64,000 bases of DNA from JAGOBP01 sp046328575 (lineage in GTDB: Bacteria; Chloroflexota; Anaerolineae; Fen-1058): NCBI GenBank assembly GCA_046328575.1, contig JAXLWI010000019.1, positions 1 through 64,000 on the forward strand, given 5' to 3'. The position numbers and the translations under genes were made by a program. The notes beneath the pieces were generated by a model. It made no database searches and was not told where the DNA came from. It saw only the letters and a program-made list of their open reading frames with translations. This document shows positions 1-9,331 of the stretch, piece after piece; position 1 is the first letter of the stretch, and each line of letters starts with the position of its first letter.

Positions 1-1
1 C

Positions 2-298
2 GCCGTCAACTGGTTGAAAGCGCGGAGCATCAACGCTTGGGCGCGCGCTTCAGAAGAAGTGCGCGATTCGCTCGGAAAAGCAGAGCCCTTCTACTCTGTA
101 GCCGAAGCTTCGCGTCGCGCCAGTATCCCGATTACGACGCTGGATTCGGCTGTCCGATCGGTGCCCCAGCGCGTGCCCGCCGCGCGTGATGATCGCGGTA
201 TGTACTGCGTTCGAATGTCGGCGCTAAACAAAGCCTTGAAGGTGGGGCGTGTTCGCTCTGGTGTAATTAAACGCCGCCGAACGGCCAAGGCAAAATAA
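2..298 (+). CDS. Hypothetical protein with possible helix-turn-helix, 5' partial
   Basis: The frame is open to the left edge of the window, so the true start is probably outside; the first possible start inside is TTG at 14. The visible product is about 98 residues, basic at the C-terminus (ends in a Lys/Arg-rich run). The middle (YSVAEASRRASIPITTLDSAV) looks like a helix-turn-helix of the kind that reads 'apply the rule, then pick the repeat', as in MerR/excisionase or phage-type adaptors, but this is only a pattern impression. No family is recognised. It converges with the HEAT-like gene, with a hairpin between the two. Confidence 0.5.
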   Translation, partial: AVNWLKARSINAWARASEEVRDSLGKAEPFYSVAEASRRASIPITTLDSAVRSVPQRVPAARDDRGMYCVRMSALNKALKVGRVRSGVIKRRRTAKAK

Positions 299-330
299 CC
301 TAAAACACCATTGACTTCAAGTCAATCACA

Positions 331-368
331 ACGGGGCAAGTTGCAACAGCTGAAGCAACTTGCCCCGT
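331..368. terminator. Perfect 14-bp hairpin between convergent genes
   Basis: The arms acggggcaagttgc (331-344) and gcaacttgccccgt (355-368) are perfectly complementary around a 10-nt loop. It lies between the end of the rightward gene (298) and the end of the leftward HEAT-like gene (417), so it probably stops transcription from both sides. There is no T-run after it on the plus strand. A smaller inverted repeat, ttgact-tca-agtcaa, sits just before it (311-325). Confidence 0.65.
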
Positions 369-416
369 CCATTGTCCCCGGCTTAACGTCCAGTGTCAAG
401 CTCGAAGTTCAACCCT

Positions 417-1166
417 TCACCGCTTGCCCACCATCGCTGACCAATGTTTCACCCACGGTGCGTCCAACCGAGCCAGCCGTGTTTTCTTCAGATTTTCACG
501 CATAATCCAACGCACGTCAGAATCAATGCTGACAAACCAACGTTCCAAAGTGTGCTTGCCTTCTTCCGGCAAAGCCGCTACGGCTACACTCCAGCCATAG
601 CCCAAAGTTTGCCGCAGAACCTTAAAGTCTCCAGCGGACCGATCGGGGGCTGAAACGATCGAGCGCGTAATATCGTCCAGTAACTTCAGGATGCGCTTTA
701 CCTGCTTCCTGTCCCGAAGCAAACGCGGCTCACACACGGCGGCGACCACGGCGCGTTGTTCCAGTCGTGTTCCACGACTCCAGTCCTTCAACGCCGCCAG
801 TAACGCGTCGAGGTCGGCATCGCCCCAGCGCTGTAGCGCCATCGCCACGCCTTCACGTACCCGCCAACGTGGATCGCGCGCGAGGTCACGCAGCGTCGCC
901 AGTGGGCGATGGTCACCTTCAGCCAACAACCGCCCCAAGCCAACCACCCCGCAGATCACCAGATACACCTGCGGCGAGTTCGTCGAATCGCCGTTAGCGG
1001 CGAGTGCCACATAGCGCTTGAACAGAGTCCGCGAACCTTCGTCGGCGACGACCTGCAACAGTTCAAGATTGGCTCGCGGACCGGGCAATCCTGATTCAGC
1101 TAGCAGGAACTCATCCCATTGGTCTAGCGCCCGCAATTTGGCACGATACATATCTGCCTTCAACAT
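417..1166 (-). CDS. HEAT-repeat-like alpha-helical protein
   Basis: This 249-residue protein is all helix-type sequence with paired-helix repeats; the segment around residues 85-125 (HRPLATLRDLARDPRWRVRE, then GVAMALQRW) is a typical HEAT pattern in which adjacent helices are joined by a D-x-x-W-x-V/R-R-E turn. HEAT proteins are protein- or DNA-binding scaffolds, and some are alkylpurine DNA glycosylases (AlkD), but the catalytic Asp/Trp set of AlkD cannot be placed here. It starts 50 bp beyond the end of the ABC exporter genes on the same strand and may be co-transcribed with them. The function is unknown. Confidence 0.6.
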   Translation of the reverse strand: MLKADMYRAKLRALDQWDEFLLAESGLPGPRANLELLQVVADEGSRTLFKRYVALAANGDSTNSPQVYLVICGVVGLGRLLAEGDHRPLATLRDLARDPRWRVREGVAMALQRWGDADLDALLAALKDWSRGTRLEQRAVVAAVCEPRLLRDRKQVKRILKLLDDITRSIVSAPDRSAGDFKVLRQTLGYGWSVAVAALPEEGKHTLERWFVSIDSDVRWIMRENLKKTRLARLDAPWVKHWSAMVGKR

Positions 1167-1216
1167 TATTTCATCGGCTTTCTTGATGACTAAGGGGCCG
1201 TCATTTCAGCGAGTTG

Positions 1217-2467
1217 TTAGGCAGAGCGGCGCAAAGCCTGAAAGATTCGCCGCACGTTCAGATTCGCCATCGATAATAGTGTGTCAGCTTTGAAGAATCG
1301 CGCCGCTAACAACACGACCCCATAAGTCGTGGCGGCCAACAGCACCAAACCGAGGAGTAACTGCTCGATCGGTACCGGCGCAGCGGCCAGACGCGTGATC
1401 ATCGAAGTGGGCGACGTCAACGGAAACAGGCTGAAGAACAACGCCGGACCATCGTTAGGCGATTGAATCAATGCGTTGCTCATCCACAACGGAATCATCA
1501 GCGGCAACAAGACGATGAACGTGAATTGCCCGCCCTCACGCGCTGAAGGCGCTAGCGCACCGAGCGCGCCGAGTACAGACGCATACAGCAAATAGCCCAG
1601 CACAAAGTACAGCAATGCCCACACGATGAAACCGTCGGGTAAAGTCACATTCTCAAAGCCGCCGCGATTCATCACCAGCAAGCCACCGCCCGCCCAAATC
1701 GCCACTTGCAACAACGCCACAATGCCCAGCCCCAACACCTTGCCCAGCATCAATTCACGCGGCTGGACGCTCAACAGCAGCACTTCTATAGTGCGATTTT
1801 CTTTCTCTTTCGACACACTCTGCAGCATAAAGCCGCTCGTCATCGTGATGACAAAGAAAAAGATAAACAACGCCGCGAACGGCACTATGAAGCCGGCACC
1901 CTCATCTTTGCCATTCACGTTCGATGTACGCTGCGGTGCAAGCGACCTCATCTGAACTTCAGCTGTGGGATTGGTCAGCGCCACTGCCAGGGCCTGATCG
2001 CCCGACAAATTCAGCCGAATTAGATAGCCAAAGAAGTCGCTGTTATCCAGGCTGTTGAACATGCTGAACTGACTATCGACCAATGTCACCTGGCCGGTCT
2101 TCAGATAGTCGGCGGGCACGATGTAGTACTTGCTGATCTTACCGTCTTCAAGCGCGGCTGTAGCCGAAACTTCGTCTTTGAACGGGCGTAGCCGCACTGA
2201 CGGCCACTTAACGAACAGTGGCGCATCATCCGGCACAGTTTTGATGATCCCGGCCAGATCAACATAGCCGATCGGGAGTTGCGCCGTCGTCGACGAACCA
2301 AGCAGCGGATTCGAGCCATCCTGCGCCACAGCGCTGCGCGCCAATGCCTGCGAGCCGATGTTGGCAATAATGATCACGGCTGGCAGCAAGAACGTCGTCA
2401 ACCAAAACGACCGTTTGCCGATCGTGGTCCTGATCTCATGTTTGATGATAGTCAATACATTTCGCAT
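1217..2467 (-). CDS. ABC-2 family transporter permease (NatB-like)
   Basis: This 416-residue membrane protein has one N-terminal membrane segment (about residues 20-45), a large extracytoplasmic region, and five to six membrane segments in the C-terminal half, the ABC2_membrane_3 layout. A charged motif, SKEKENRTIEVLLLS, follows the second membrane helix and is characteristic of NatB/YhaP-type permeases, where it couples to the ATPase. It is the third gene of a leftward ATPase-permease-permease set and follows its paralogue by 14 bp. The transporter is probably an exporter of ions, peptides or toxic compounds; the substrate cannot be told from sequence. Confidence 0.85.
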   Translation of the reverse strand: MRNVLTIIKHEIRTTIGKRSFWLTTFLLPAVIIIANIGSQALARSAVAQDGSNPLLGSSTTAQLPIGYVDLAGIIKTVPDDAPLFVKWPSVRLRPFKDEVSATAALEDGKISKYYIVPADYLKTGQVTLVDSQFSMFNSLDNSDFFGYLIRLNLSGDQALAVALTNPTAEVQMRSLAPQRTSNVNGKDEGAGFIVPFAALFIFFFVITMTSGFMLQSVSKEKENRTIEVLLLSVQPRELMLGKVLGLGIVALLQVAIWAGGGLLVMNRGGFENVTLPDGFIVWALLYFVLGYLLYASVLGALGALAPSAREGGQFTFIVLLPLMIPLWMSNALIQSPNDGPALFFSLFPLTSPTSMITRLAAAPVPIEQLLLGLVLLAATTYGVVLLAARFFKADTLLSMANLNVRRIFQALRRSA

Positions 2468-2481
2468 GTTGATTGTCCTCG

Positions 2482-3696
2482 TTACGCTGCCCGCGTTCGA
2501 ATCACCCGCAGCATTTCCTTAAACTCCAACCGTTGACCATAGCGCAGCATGCCAGCTCGGAACACCCGCGCCGCAGCCCAAATCATCATCACACTGGAAG
2601 CCGCCAACAGCACCCAGCTCGCAATGATTTCCCAGGCCGGAATCGACGTCATGCCCCACCGCAGCGTCAGCGTGATAAACGACGTCGTAGGGAACAGCGT
2701 CAAGATCACCGACAGTGTACTGTTGGGTGCGGTGAAGAACACGATGATGAAAAAGTAGGGAAGCGTGAACAACATGTTCAACGCGCCGACGATCTGTTGG
2801 CCTTGCTTCAGTTCCGTCACCGCTGCGCCGACCGCGATCATCATCCCCGCGATCAGTGTGTACGATGGCACATAGAATAGGGCGATCATCAATAGCAGCG
2901 ACCACGGAATGCGCACTTCCTGCAAAATCTCAATAAACCGGGCGCCCACCACTAACCCGATCGCGATCACGGCGATTAAGATCACCACCTGGGTGAGCGA
3001 CACTGCGATCAACCCAATCGCTTTGCCGCCGATAAACTGATTCGGCGTCACCGATGTCGCCATGATCTCGGCCGTGCGATTTTCTTTCTCATCCGTTACG
3101 GCTTGCAGTAGATAACCGCCGGAACCCATGACGGTGATGATAAAGAACAACCCGATAAAAAACGGCAGCATCACGTTGATGAAGCTCTTGCCGCTGATTT
3201 CCTGCGCGCCGTCTACCGAACGGGCGGTGAGTTCCATGCCTTCACGGGCACGGGTTTGAACATCGGGAGGCAGTGTCGCCGCCAATTTGGCGCGCACAAA
3301 GTAATCGAAATCGCGCTGCACGGTCATCGCCGGGACTTTGTCCCAATACCGAAGTTCAATGCCTTGCGTGGTCAAATAAGTCGAGCTAATCACGTAGTAG
3401 CCTTGAATTTGCCCGGCTACTAAGGCTTGCTGCGCCGAGTTGGTGTCAGCATAAGCGCGAATTTCGATCAACTTATCACCGCGCGCGTTTTCAAGCGGCG
3501 CCGGACTGGTGCCCAGGACACCCGATTGATCCACGTAGCCCAACGGACGTTGATCGGTACCGCTGACTGTAAACACCACGCTCAGCACCATGATCGCGAT
3601 GAAGAACACCGGCATCGCGATCGTGCCCAGAATAAATGATCGTTTGCGGACGATCTTCAGATATTCGCCTTTGGCGATGATCCATAACTTACGCAT
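2482..3696 (-). CDS. ABC-2 family transporter permease (NatB-like)
   Basis: I place the start at 3696 (MRKLWIIAKGEY), not at an upstream ATG, because the ATGCGTAA there overlaps the stop of the ATPase gene by 8 bp, which fits translational coupling. The product of about 404 residues has one N-terminal membrane helix, a large external domain and several C-terminal helices, with the coupling motif DEKENRTAEIMATS like its downstream paralogue. The two permeases probably form a heterodimer served by the upstream ATPase. They are paralogues with the same layout, so a local duplication is likely. Confidence 0.85.
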   Translation of the reverse strand: MRKLWIIAKGEYLKIVRKRSFILGTIAMPVFFIAIMVLSVVFTVSGTDQRPLGYVDQSGVLGTSPAPLENARGDKLIEIRAYADTNSAQQALVAGQIQGYYVISSTYLTTQGIELRYWDKVPAMTVQRDFDYFVRAKLAATLPPDVQTRAREGMELTARSVDGAQEISGKSFINVMLPFFIGLFFIITVMGSGGYLLQAVTDEKENRTAEIMATSVTPNQFIGGKAIGLIAVSLTQVVILIAVIAIGLVVGARFIEILQEVRIPWSLLLMIALFYVPSYTLIAGMMIAVGAAVTELKQGQQIVGALNMLFTLPYFFIIVFFTAPNSTLSVILTLFPTTSFITLTLRWGMTSIPAWEIIASWVLLAASSVMMIWAAARVFRAGMLRYGQRLEFKEMLRVIRTRAA

Positions 3697-4612
3697 CGAC
3701 CTGCTCCTTCGCCACACCATCGCCTTGCACCACCGAGATGAAGATGTCGTCCAGCGACGGCTCGGCGATCTCGAACCGTTCGATCTTGAGGCCGTCGCGT
3801 GTGGCTAATGCTCGAAACACGTCTTGCGGACTGGTGCCCGTCGCCAGCGCCATGTGCAAGTCGCCGTTGATGTGCCGCGTTTCCAGCACACCCGGCACGT
3901 TGGCAAAATCGCCCTGCCCTTTGATCGAGACAGCGTTACCCGCAAAATTCCGCTTGATCTGATCGACCTCACCGTACAACACCACGCGGCCTTTGTTGAT
4001 CAACGCGATGCGGCTGCACATCTGCTCGACCTGATGCATCTGGTGCGTAGACATGATGATGGTCTTGCCCGCCGCTTGCTGCTCGCGAATAATGTCTTCG
4101 ACGAGACGCGTGTTCACCGGGTCGAGGCCTGAAAATGGCTCGTCGATGACGATCAAGTCGGGTGCGTGCAGGAACGTGGCAATGACCTGTGCCTTCTGCT
4201 GCATACCCTTGCTCAACTCTTGAATCTTCTTGGTGCGGTGCTCGTACAGATCGAGCCGTTTGAGCCAAGGGGTCAATCGGGCACGAGCCGTCTTCTCGTC
4301 CAGACCTTTGAGCTGCGCTAGAAAGATCAGCGTCGGCTCCAATTTCAGGTCTTTGTACAAGCCGCGTTCTTCCGGCAAGTAGCCGATGCGATTCTTCTTG
4401 GCTTCGTCCATCGCGCCGCCCAGCACGCTGATCGTCCCGTGATCGGGCTTGAAGATGTCCAGCATCATGCGGATCGAGGTGGTCTTGCCCGCGCCGTTCG
4501 GCCCCAGCAGACCAAAGATCTCACCGGGATAGACTTCAAACGAGACATCTTCGACGGCGTGTACAGAACCAAAGGATTTGCGAAGCTGTGAAACCATGAC
4601 CGTAGATTGCAT
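3689..4612 (-). CDS. ABC transporter ATP-binding protein (NatA-like)
   Basis: The likely start is 4612 (MQSTVMVSQLRKSFG), since the upstream 25 residues look non-coding. With that start the 307-residue protein has Walker A GPNGAGKTT (37-45), signature LSKGMQQ (133-139), Walker B LIVIDEP with D157-E158, and a switch histidine in STHQM. The C-terminal 80 residues are the DUF4162-type tail found in exporter ATPases. It hydrolyses ATP at the inner face of the membrane to drive the two following ABC-2 permeases, the stop overlapping the first permease start by 8 bp. Confidence 0.9.
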   Translation of the reverse strand: MQSTVMVSQLRKSFGSVHAVEDVSFEVYPGEIFGLLGPNGAGKTTSIRMMLDIFKPDHGTISVLGGAMDEAKKNRIGYLPEERGLYKDLKLEPTLIFLAQLKGLDEKTARARLTPWLKRLDLYEHRTKKIQELSKGMQQKAQVIATFLHAPDLIVIDEPFSGLDPVNTRLVEDIIREQQAAGKTIIMSTHQMHQVEQMCSRIALINKGRVVLYGEVDQIKRNFAGNAVSIKGQGDFANVPGVLETRHINGDLHMALATGTSPQDVFRALATRDGLKIERFEIAEPSLDDIFISVVQGDGVAKEQVDA

Positions 4613-4826
4613 GCTAACCTCACAGGCAGGAGATAACTGTGGAAATTGTAAACCGATTGGGCTGGGCGCGTCCTGCAAGTCAGCCACCGCCCAGCCGACA
4701 ATTGGCGGAAACAGACTAGATTATACGCTGGCGGCGCGTGTCTGACATCGGTCACAAGCTGAAGATGCTCTCCAACTAAAGTCGGAGAGCGCGATCATTT
4801 GGCAAATTCTCGTCGTGAAAACAGCG

Positions 4827-6356
4827 TTACGGTTGATGGACGCGGCAGAACTTCGATTTGGGTAAGGCGTGGTTCTTACACGCTTGGCCGGCTTTGGTCA
4901 CACCTTGACACAGCGGTAGCGGCTTCTTGATCGAGGCCGGTAACTTTCGAGCAACTTTGCGCGATAGCGTCGCGGGTTGCTTCACCCACGATTGCAAATG
5001 CGCGAACTCATCGTTAAAGGCCGCCACCAACCGATCGGGATTGGGCACCAGACCGGCGTCTGTTGCTATCCCCACGATGACTTCGCCCGCATAACTGATA
5101 ATGCTCACGCCCAGTGAGAGATTCCCTGGCGTCGGCACCCAGAACATGATGCGCTTCAACGGCTCGCCAGCCAGATAGATCGGTTCCCGCGGCCCCGGCA
5201 CATTGGTCATTACCGCCGATACTTTAGCCGCGAAGAATTTGAGCAGGACATCTTCGATCTGGGTGGGCGTCACGCCCATGCCGCCCAGCAGGCCAAACGC
5301 GACTAAAGCCTCAGGTGTATTCTTGATCTCGTCCATGCGCTTCTTCAGCGTCAAGATGCGACGGATAGGTTCGCGCACACCGACTGGTAGCGACAAGATG
5401 ACCAGACCAAATTGATTGCCAAGGTGATTCAACTGATCTTGCGGCCGAATGCTGACCGGCACCATGGCGCGCACATTCAGGCCATCGATGGTGTCGTCGT
5501 GCTCTTCGAGGTAGCGGCGCAGTGCGCCCGCCACTGTGGCTAACAGCACGTCGTTGATGGTAGCGTTGAACGTGTGAGCGACAGCCTTCACCTCATGCAA
5601 CTTGATCGGCATCGACCAGGTGGCGCGTTTGGGCACGCCGCATTGGCCTTTGAACAGCGTGCGTCGATCGGGCGTCAGCAGCAGCAGCTTACTCAGCGCA
5701 ATCGCCCCAAGCGCGCCGACTTTGGCCGCATCGATCAGGCGCGTCGGATGCGACAACGTCACGAGGCTTTCATGCCACATTTGCTCGGCGACGGCGAAGG
5801 TGGTGCCTAGTGCTTTGGCGGCAGGTTCCAACAGGCCGTTCTTGACTTTCGGTTTTAGCGGGGTTGGGGTCGGTGTCTGCCATTCGGCGTCGGCGGACTG
5901 ATCCGTCATTGACAACAAGACTTGTACTAACGCCAGTCCGTCGGCGATGCAATGATGCAGGCGCGCAATGACCGCGCAGCCGGCACCGTACCCATCGACC
6001 AAGTGGAACTGCCACAACGGTCGGTGTGGATCGAGCGGCACGCCCATCATGTCACCGGCCAAGTGTTGCAGCGCGGCTTCATCGCCTGGCGCTGGCAGCG
6101 TGACGCGCTGAATGTGATAATCCAAGTCGAAGTTCGAATCAACTTCCCAGTGAGGCAGGCCCAACCGCAGCAGTGGCTCTTTCACGCGCTGCCGAAATCG
6201 ATCGTAGATGAGGAAGCGTTCTTGCACCAGCGCCAGAAAACGATCGAAATCGATCCGGCTATCAAACATCATCACGCCGACGATCATTGCCATATTCGTC
6301 GGCTTGTCCATGTGCAGCCAGGCGGCATCGACCGGTGAGAAGGGCTCGGTCTTCAT
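4827..6356 (-). CDS. Wax ester synthase/diacylglycerol acyltransferase (WS/DGAT) with Cys/His tail
   Basis: Family enzymes join acyl-CoA to diacylglycerol or a fatty alcohol, making storage lipid at the membrane. The start at 6356 (MKTEPFSPVDAAWLHMD) matches the family N-terminus and is preceded by GGAGCGAG. The product is 509 residues, with the catalytic HHxxxDG at 134-140 (HHCIADG) and the conserved late motif around MTNVPGPREPIYLAG. After a normal family end there is an additional segment of about 30 residues, CQGVTKAGQACKNHALPKSK followed by FCRVH, with C-x9-C-x10-C-x2-H spacing that resembles small zinc-binding tails (DUF5763-like). It follows the amidohydrolase gene by 40 bp. The neighbouring thiolase also acts on acyl-CoA. 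Confidence 0.9.
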   Translation of the reverse strand: MKTEPFSPVDAAWLHMDKPTNMAMIVGVMMFDSRIDFDRFLALVQERFLIYDRFRQRVKEPLLRLGLPHWEVDSNFDLDYHIQRVTLPAPGDEAALQHLAGDMMGVPLDPHRPLWQFHLVDGYGAGCAVIARLHHCIADGLALVQVLLSMTDQSADAEWQTPTPTPLKPKVKNGLLEPAAKALGTTFAVAEQMWHESLVTLSHPTRLIDAAKVGALGAIALSKLLLLTPDRRTLFKGQCGVPKRATWSMPIKLHEVKAVAHTFNATINDVLLATVAGALRRYLEEHDDTIDGLNVRAMVPVSIRPQDQLNHLGNQFGLVILSLPVGVREPIRRILTLKKRMDEIKNTPEALVAFGLLGGMGVTPTQIEDVLLKFFAAKVSAVMTNVPGPREPIYLAGEPLKRIMFWVPTPGNLSLGVSIISYAGEVIVGIATDAGLVPNPDRLVAAFNDEFAHLQSWVKQPATLSRKVARKLPASIKKPLPLCQGVTKAGQACKNHALPKSKFCRVHQP

Positions 6357-6396
6357 AGTTGTCTCGCTCCCCAAAAGATTCAACTGCCGTTGCTTG

Positions 6397-7722
6397 TCAG
6401 CCGCGATACTCACGGACTTGCTGCATCGCACTCCCGACCAAGCGAAACGCGCCACGCTCGGCCTCGTACAAAATTCGCTCTTCGTCCAACGTCAACAGTT
6501 CGCCGTCACGATAGATTAACTGACCGTCCACGATAACGTGCGTCACGTCAGCGGCTTTAGCGCAGTGAACCAGGTTGCTGATGAGGTTATGGCGCGGCCG
6601 CAGGTGTGGCTTGTCCATATCGATCAAAATCAGATCGGCGCGATAGCCAGCTGCCAACGCGCCGGTCTTCTCCAACCCGATCGCGCTGGCGCCGTTCTGC
6701 GTTGCCATGCGCAAAGCCAGATCACCCGCCACCGCTTCGGGATTGTGCTGCGCGTGCTTCTGTAGAATCACGGTCTGTCGAATCGCCGCCAACAAATCCA
6801 TGTCTGCATTCGAGCCGGGGCCGTCAGTGCCGATCGCGACGTTGATGCCGCGCTCGACGAACCGCGACAGATCGTTCACGCCCATCGCCAACTTCATATA
6901 CGTGATCGGCGTGTGTGCGACGGACACCTGATGCTTCGCCAGTATATTCAGGTCGGCGTCCGTGACGGCGAGACAGTGCGCGGCCACGCACGGCCCATCG
7001 AACACGCCCAATGATTCCAGCAGCGCGACCGGCGTTTTGCCATAAGCTCGCAGCGAATTGTCCACTTGCTCTTGGGATTCGGCTACGTGGAGGTGAATGG
7101 GCAAGCCGCGGTCGTGCGCCACCCGCGCCACCCGCGCCAGAAAATCGGGCGGGCAAATATACGGCGAATGCGGCCCTAGCAACAACTTGATGCGTCCATT
7201 AGCACGGCCTTGCCAGCGGTCGATGAAGTCCAGCGTGCCATCCAGGTTCGCGCCGACTTCTTTCTCGTCGCCGATGCCGAATACACACCACGTTAAGCCC
7301 GCTTTCAAGCCCGATTGTTCCACCACCTCGGCGACGCGATCCATGTAGAAGTAGTGATCGTTAAAGGCCACCACGCCCGATCGGATCATTTCGCACGCGG
7401 CGAGCGCGGCGCCCCAATACACATCGTCGGCTGTCAGCGCCGATTCGGCCACCCAAATCTTTTCGTTGAGCCAGCGCGGAAACGGCAAATCTTCGGCCCA
7501 GCCGCGCTCGTACGTCATGGGCGAGTGACAATGAGCATTCACGAGCCCGGGCAGCGCCACGTGCCCGTAACCGTTGATGACCTGATCGGCCTGAAAACCG
7601 ATCGGGGCGGAGCCAACCGCCACCAGCGCGTTCCCTTCCATCGCCACTGCTGCATCGCGCAGTACCGTGCCTGCGGCATCCAGCGTGACCACATCGACAT
7701 GTTCGATCAACGTGCGCGTCAT
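6397..7722 (-). CDS. Amidohydrolase, SAH/MTA deaminase-like (MtaD/chlorohydrolase family)
   Basis: This 441-residue enzyme has the complete metal site of the amidohydrolase superfamily: HxH at 64/66 (NAHCHSP), a His in LHVAESQEQV, a His in CVAAHCLA and the Asp of GTDGPGSNADMD. This motif set is that of S-adenosylhomocysteine / 5'-methylthioadenosine deaminases and related aminohydrolases such as guanine or triazine deaminases. The enzyme probably deaminates an adenosine- or guanine-like ring in the cytoplasm. Its ATG overlaps the stop of the receiver gene by 4 bp (ATGA), an unusual coupling. The exact substrate remains open. Confidence 0.85.
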   Translation of the reverse strand: MTRTLIEHVDVVTLDAAGTVLRDAAVAMEGNALVAVGSAPIGFQADQVINGYGHVALPGLVNAHCHSPMTYERGWAEDLPFPRWLNEKIWVAESALTADDVYWGAALAACEMIRSGVVAFNDHYFYMDRVAEVVEQSGLKAGLTWCVFGIGDEKEVGANLDGTLDFIDRWQGRANGRIKLLLGPHSPYICPPDFLARVARVAHDRGLPIHLHVAESQEQVDNSLRAYGKTPVALLESLGVFDGPCVAAHCLAVTDADLNILAKHQVSVAHTPITYMKLAMGVNDLSRFVERGINVAIGTDGPGSNADMDLLAAIRQTVILQKHAQHNPEAVAGDLALRMATQNGASAIGLEKTGALAAGYRADLILIDMDKPHLRPRHNLISNLVHCAKAADVTHVIVDGQLIYRDGELLTLDEERILYEAERGAFRLVGSAMQQVREYRG

Positions 7723-8099
7723 GCCTGATCCTCGTCCATGTAACGCGCCACTTCCCGCGCCAGTTTGACATCGTCGTAAGGCTTCTGGATAAAGCCGACA
7801 TGGGCCTGGCCACTAAAGCGGCGCGCCACTTCTACCGGATCGTAACCCGACGATAGAATTACGCGCACTTGCGGATCGATCTGGCGCAAGCGTTGAAACG
7901 TTTCGTCGCCGCTCAGACCCGGCATCGAAAGATCAAGCAGCACCAGGTCAATCTCGGCCTGATGTTGACGATAGACGTCTAGACCTTCTTCACCGGAGGC
8001 AGCCGTCAACACTTTCCAATGACTCAATTCCAATATATCGGTGACGGCAAGTCGTACCGGTTCTTCATCGTCGATGACTAGCAGTACAGGTTCCGTCAT
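7719..8099 (-). CDS. Single-domain response regulator (CheY-like receiver)
   Basis: All 126 residues form one receiver domain: acidic pair in LLVIDDEEPV, phospho-acceptor Asp in LVLLDLSMPG, Thr/Ser switch in ILSSGYDP and Lys in IQKPYDD. There is no output domain, so it acts by binding another protein or as an intermediate in a phosphorelay. The sequence (GLSGDETFQRLRQIDP, SSGYD) is the style of receivers usually attached to hybrid kinases. It overlaps the following amidohydrolase start by 4 bp and sits 70 bp downstream of the thiolase gene. No cognate kinase is adjacent. Confidence 0.9.
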   Translation of the reverse strand: MTEPVLLVIDDEEPVRLAVTDILELSHWKVLTAASGEEGLDVYRQHQAEIDLVLLDLSMPGLSGDETFQRLRQIDPQVRVILSSGYDPVEVARRFSGQAHVGFIQKPYDDVKLAREVARYMDEDQA

Positions 8100-8169
8100 G
8101 CTTTTTACTCCACCGGCATTCGGCAGTGGCCCAGCCGCTTAATACACAGTATAGCACGCGCACCTCAAT

Positions 8170-9309
8170 TTACAGACGTTCAATAATCGTTGCGGTCGCC
8201 ATACCATGCCCGATGCACATGGTCTGCAAACCATAGCGGCCGCCCGTGCGCTCCAAGTGATGCAGTAATTTGGTCATGAGAATCGCGCCCGTTGCACCCA
8301 ACGGATGGCCGTGCGCGATCGCCCCGCCATTGGGATTGACGCATGCGGGATCAGGTTCGATCTCGGCTTGCCACGCCAGCACGACTGAAGCGAAGGCCTC
8401 GTTGATCTCGATCGCGTCGATCTGCCCGATCGTTAGCCCGGCCCGATCGAGCACCTTGCGCGTGGCGGGGATCGGTCCCGTCAACATGATCACCGGATCA
8501 CTGCCGATCACTGCTCGGGCGACGAGCCGCGCGCGTGGTTTCAACCCTAACTCGATCGCTTTATCCAGCGACATCAACAATACCGCGGCACTGCCATCGC
8601 TGATCTGACTGGCATTGCCCGCGGTGATGACGCCGTCAGGTTTGAAGGCTGGTTTCAACTGCGCCATCTTAGCCACATCCGGCTCGAAGCGAATACCTTC
8701 GTCATGGTTGAGGCAGTTGGTCGTGCCGTCGGGCGCGGTAAATTCGATCGGGACGATCTCTTTCACGAAGTCGCCACGTTTGGTCGCCGCCGCTGCTTTG
8801 ACGTGACTCTCGTACGAAAACTGATCGAGTTGGGCGCGCGATAGATGCCATTTTTCAGCCACCATCTCGGCAGAAAGACCTTGATTGACCAGCGGATACG
8901 GAAAGTCCGGCGGCCAATCTTTGGGCCAATCCGCGCCCAACGGCACGCGGCTCATCATCTCAATGCCGCCCGCGACGACGACGTCCATGTCGCCCGCGGC
9001 AATGGCTTGTGCAGCAAAGTGGATAGCTTGTTGGCCGGAACCGCACATGCGATTGAGCGTGAGCGCGGGCACCTCGATGGGCAGACCGGCTTGCAGCACA
9101 GCGAGCCGGGTGATGTTGGCGCCCTGCTCACCTAGCGGTGTAACACAGCCAAAGATCACGTCTTCGATCAACGCCGGATCGATGTGTGCGCGCGTCACCA
9201 ACTCGCGCAGCACGCGCGCCGCCAGGTGCGTAGGCAGCAGGCCGCTCAACGAACCGTTGCGCCGACCGATCGGCGCGCGCACGGCTTCGACGATGACGAC
9301 GTCACGCAT
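8170..9309 (-). CDS. Acetyl-CoA acetyltransferase / 3-ketoacyl-CoA thiolase
   Basis: This 379-residue thiolase cleaves or forms 3-ketoacyl-CoA. It carries the acyl-accepting Cys89 in LNRMCGSGQQ, His335 in AHGHPLGATG and Cys365 in the C-terminal CIGHG. The last motif is normally CxGGG/Q, so the His at the fourth position is a mild variant that is seen in some degradative thiolases. The start is preceded by GGGAGG. It may serve beta-oxidation or acetoacetyl-CoA formation, consistent with the WS/DGAT gene in the same block. The exact chain-length preference is not predictable. Confidence 0.9.
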   Translation of the reverse strand: MRDVVIVEAVRAPIGRRNGSLSGLLPTHLAARVLRELVTRAHIDPALIEDVIFGCVTPLGEQGANITRLAVLQAGLPIEVPALTLNRMCGSGQQAIHFAAQAIAAGDMDVVVAGGIEMMSRVPLGADWPKDWPPDFPYPLVNQGLSAEMVAEKWHLSRAQLDQFSYESHVKAAAATKRGDFVKEIVPIEFTAPDGTTNCLNHDEGIRFEPDVAKMAQLKPAFKPDGVITAGNASQISDGSAAVLLMSLDKAIELGLKPRARLVARAVIGSDPVIMLTGPIPATRKVLDRAGLTIGQIDAIEINEAFASVVLAWQAEIEPDPACVNPNGGAIAHGHPLGATGAILMTKLLHHLERTGGRYGLQTMCIGHGMATATIIERL

Positions 9310-9331
9310 GCTAACCTCCCGAATTAGATTG

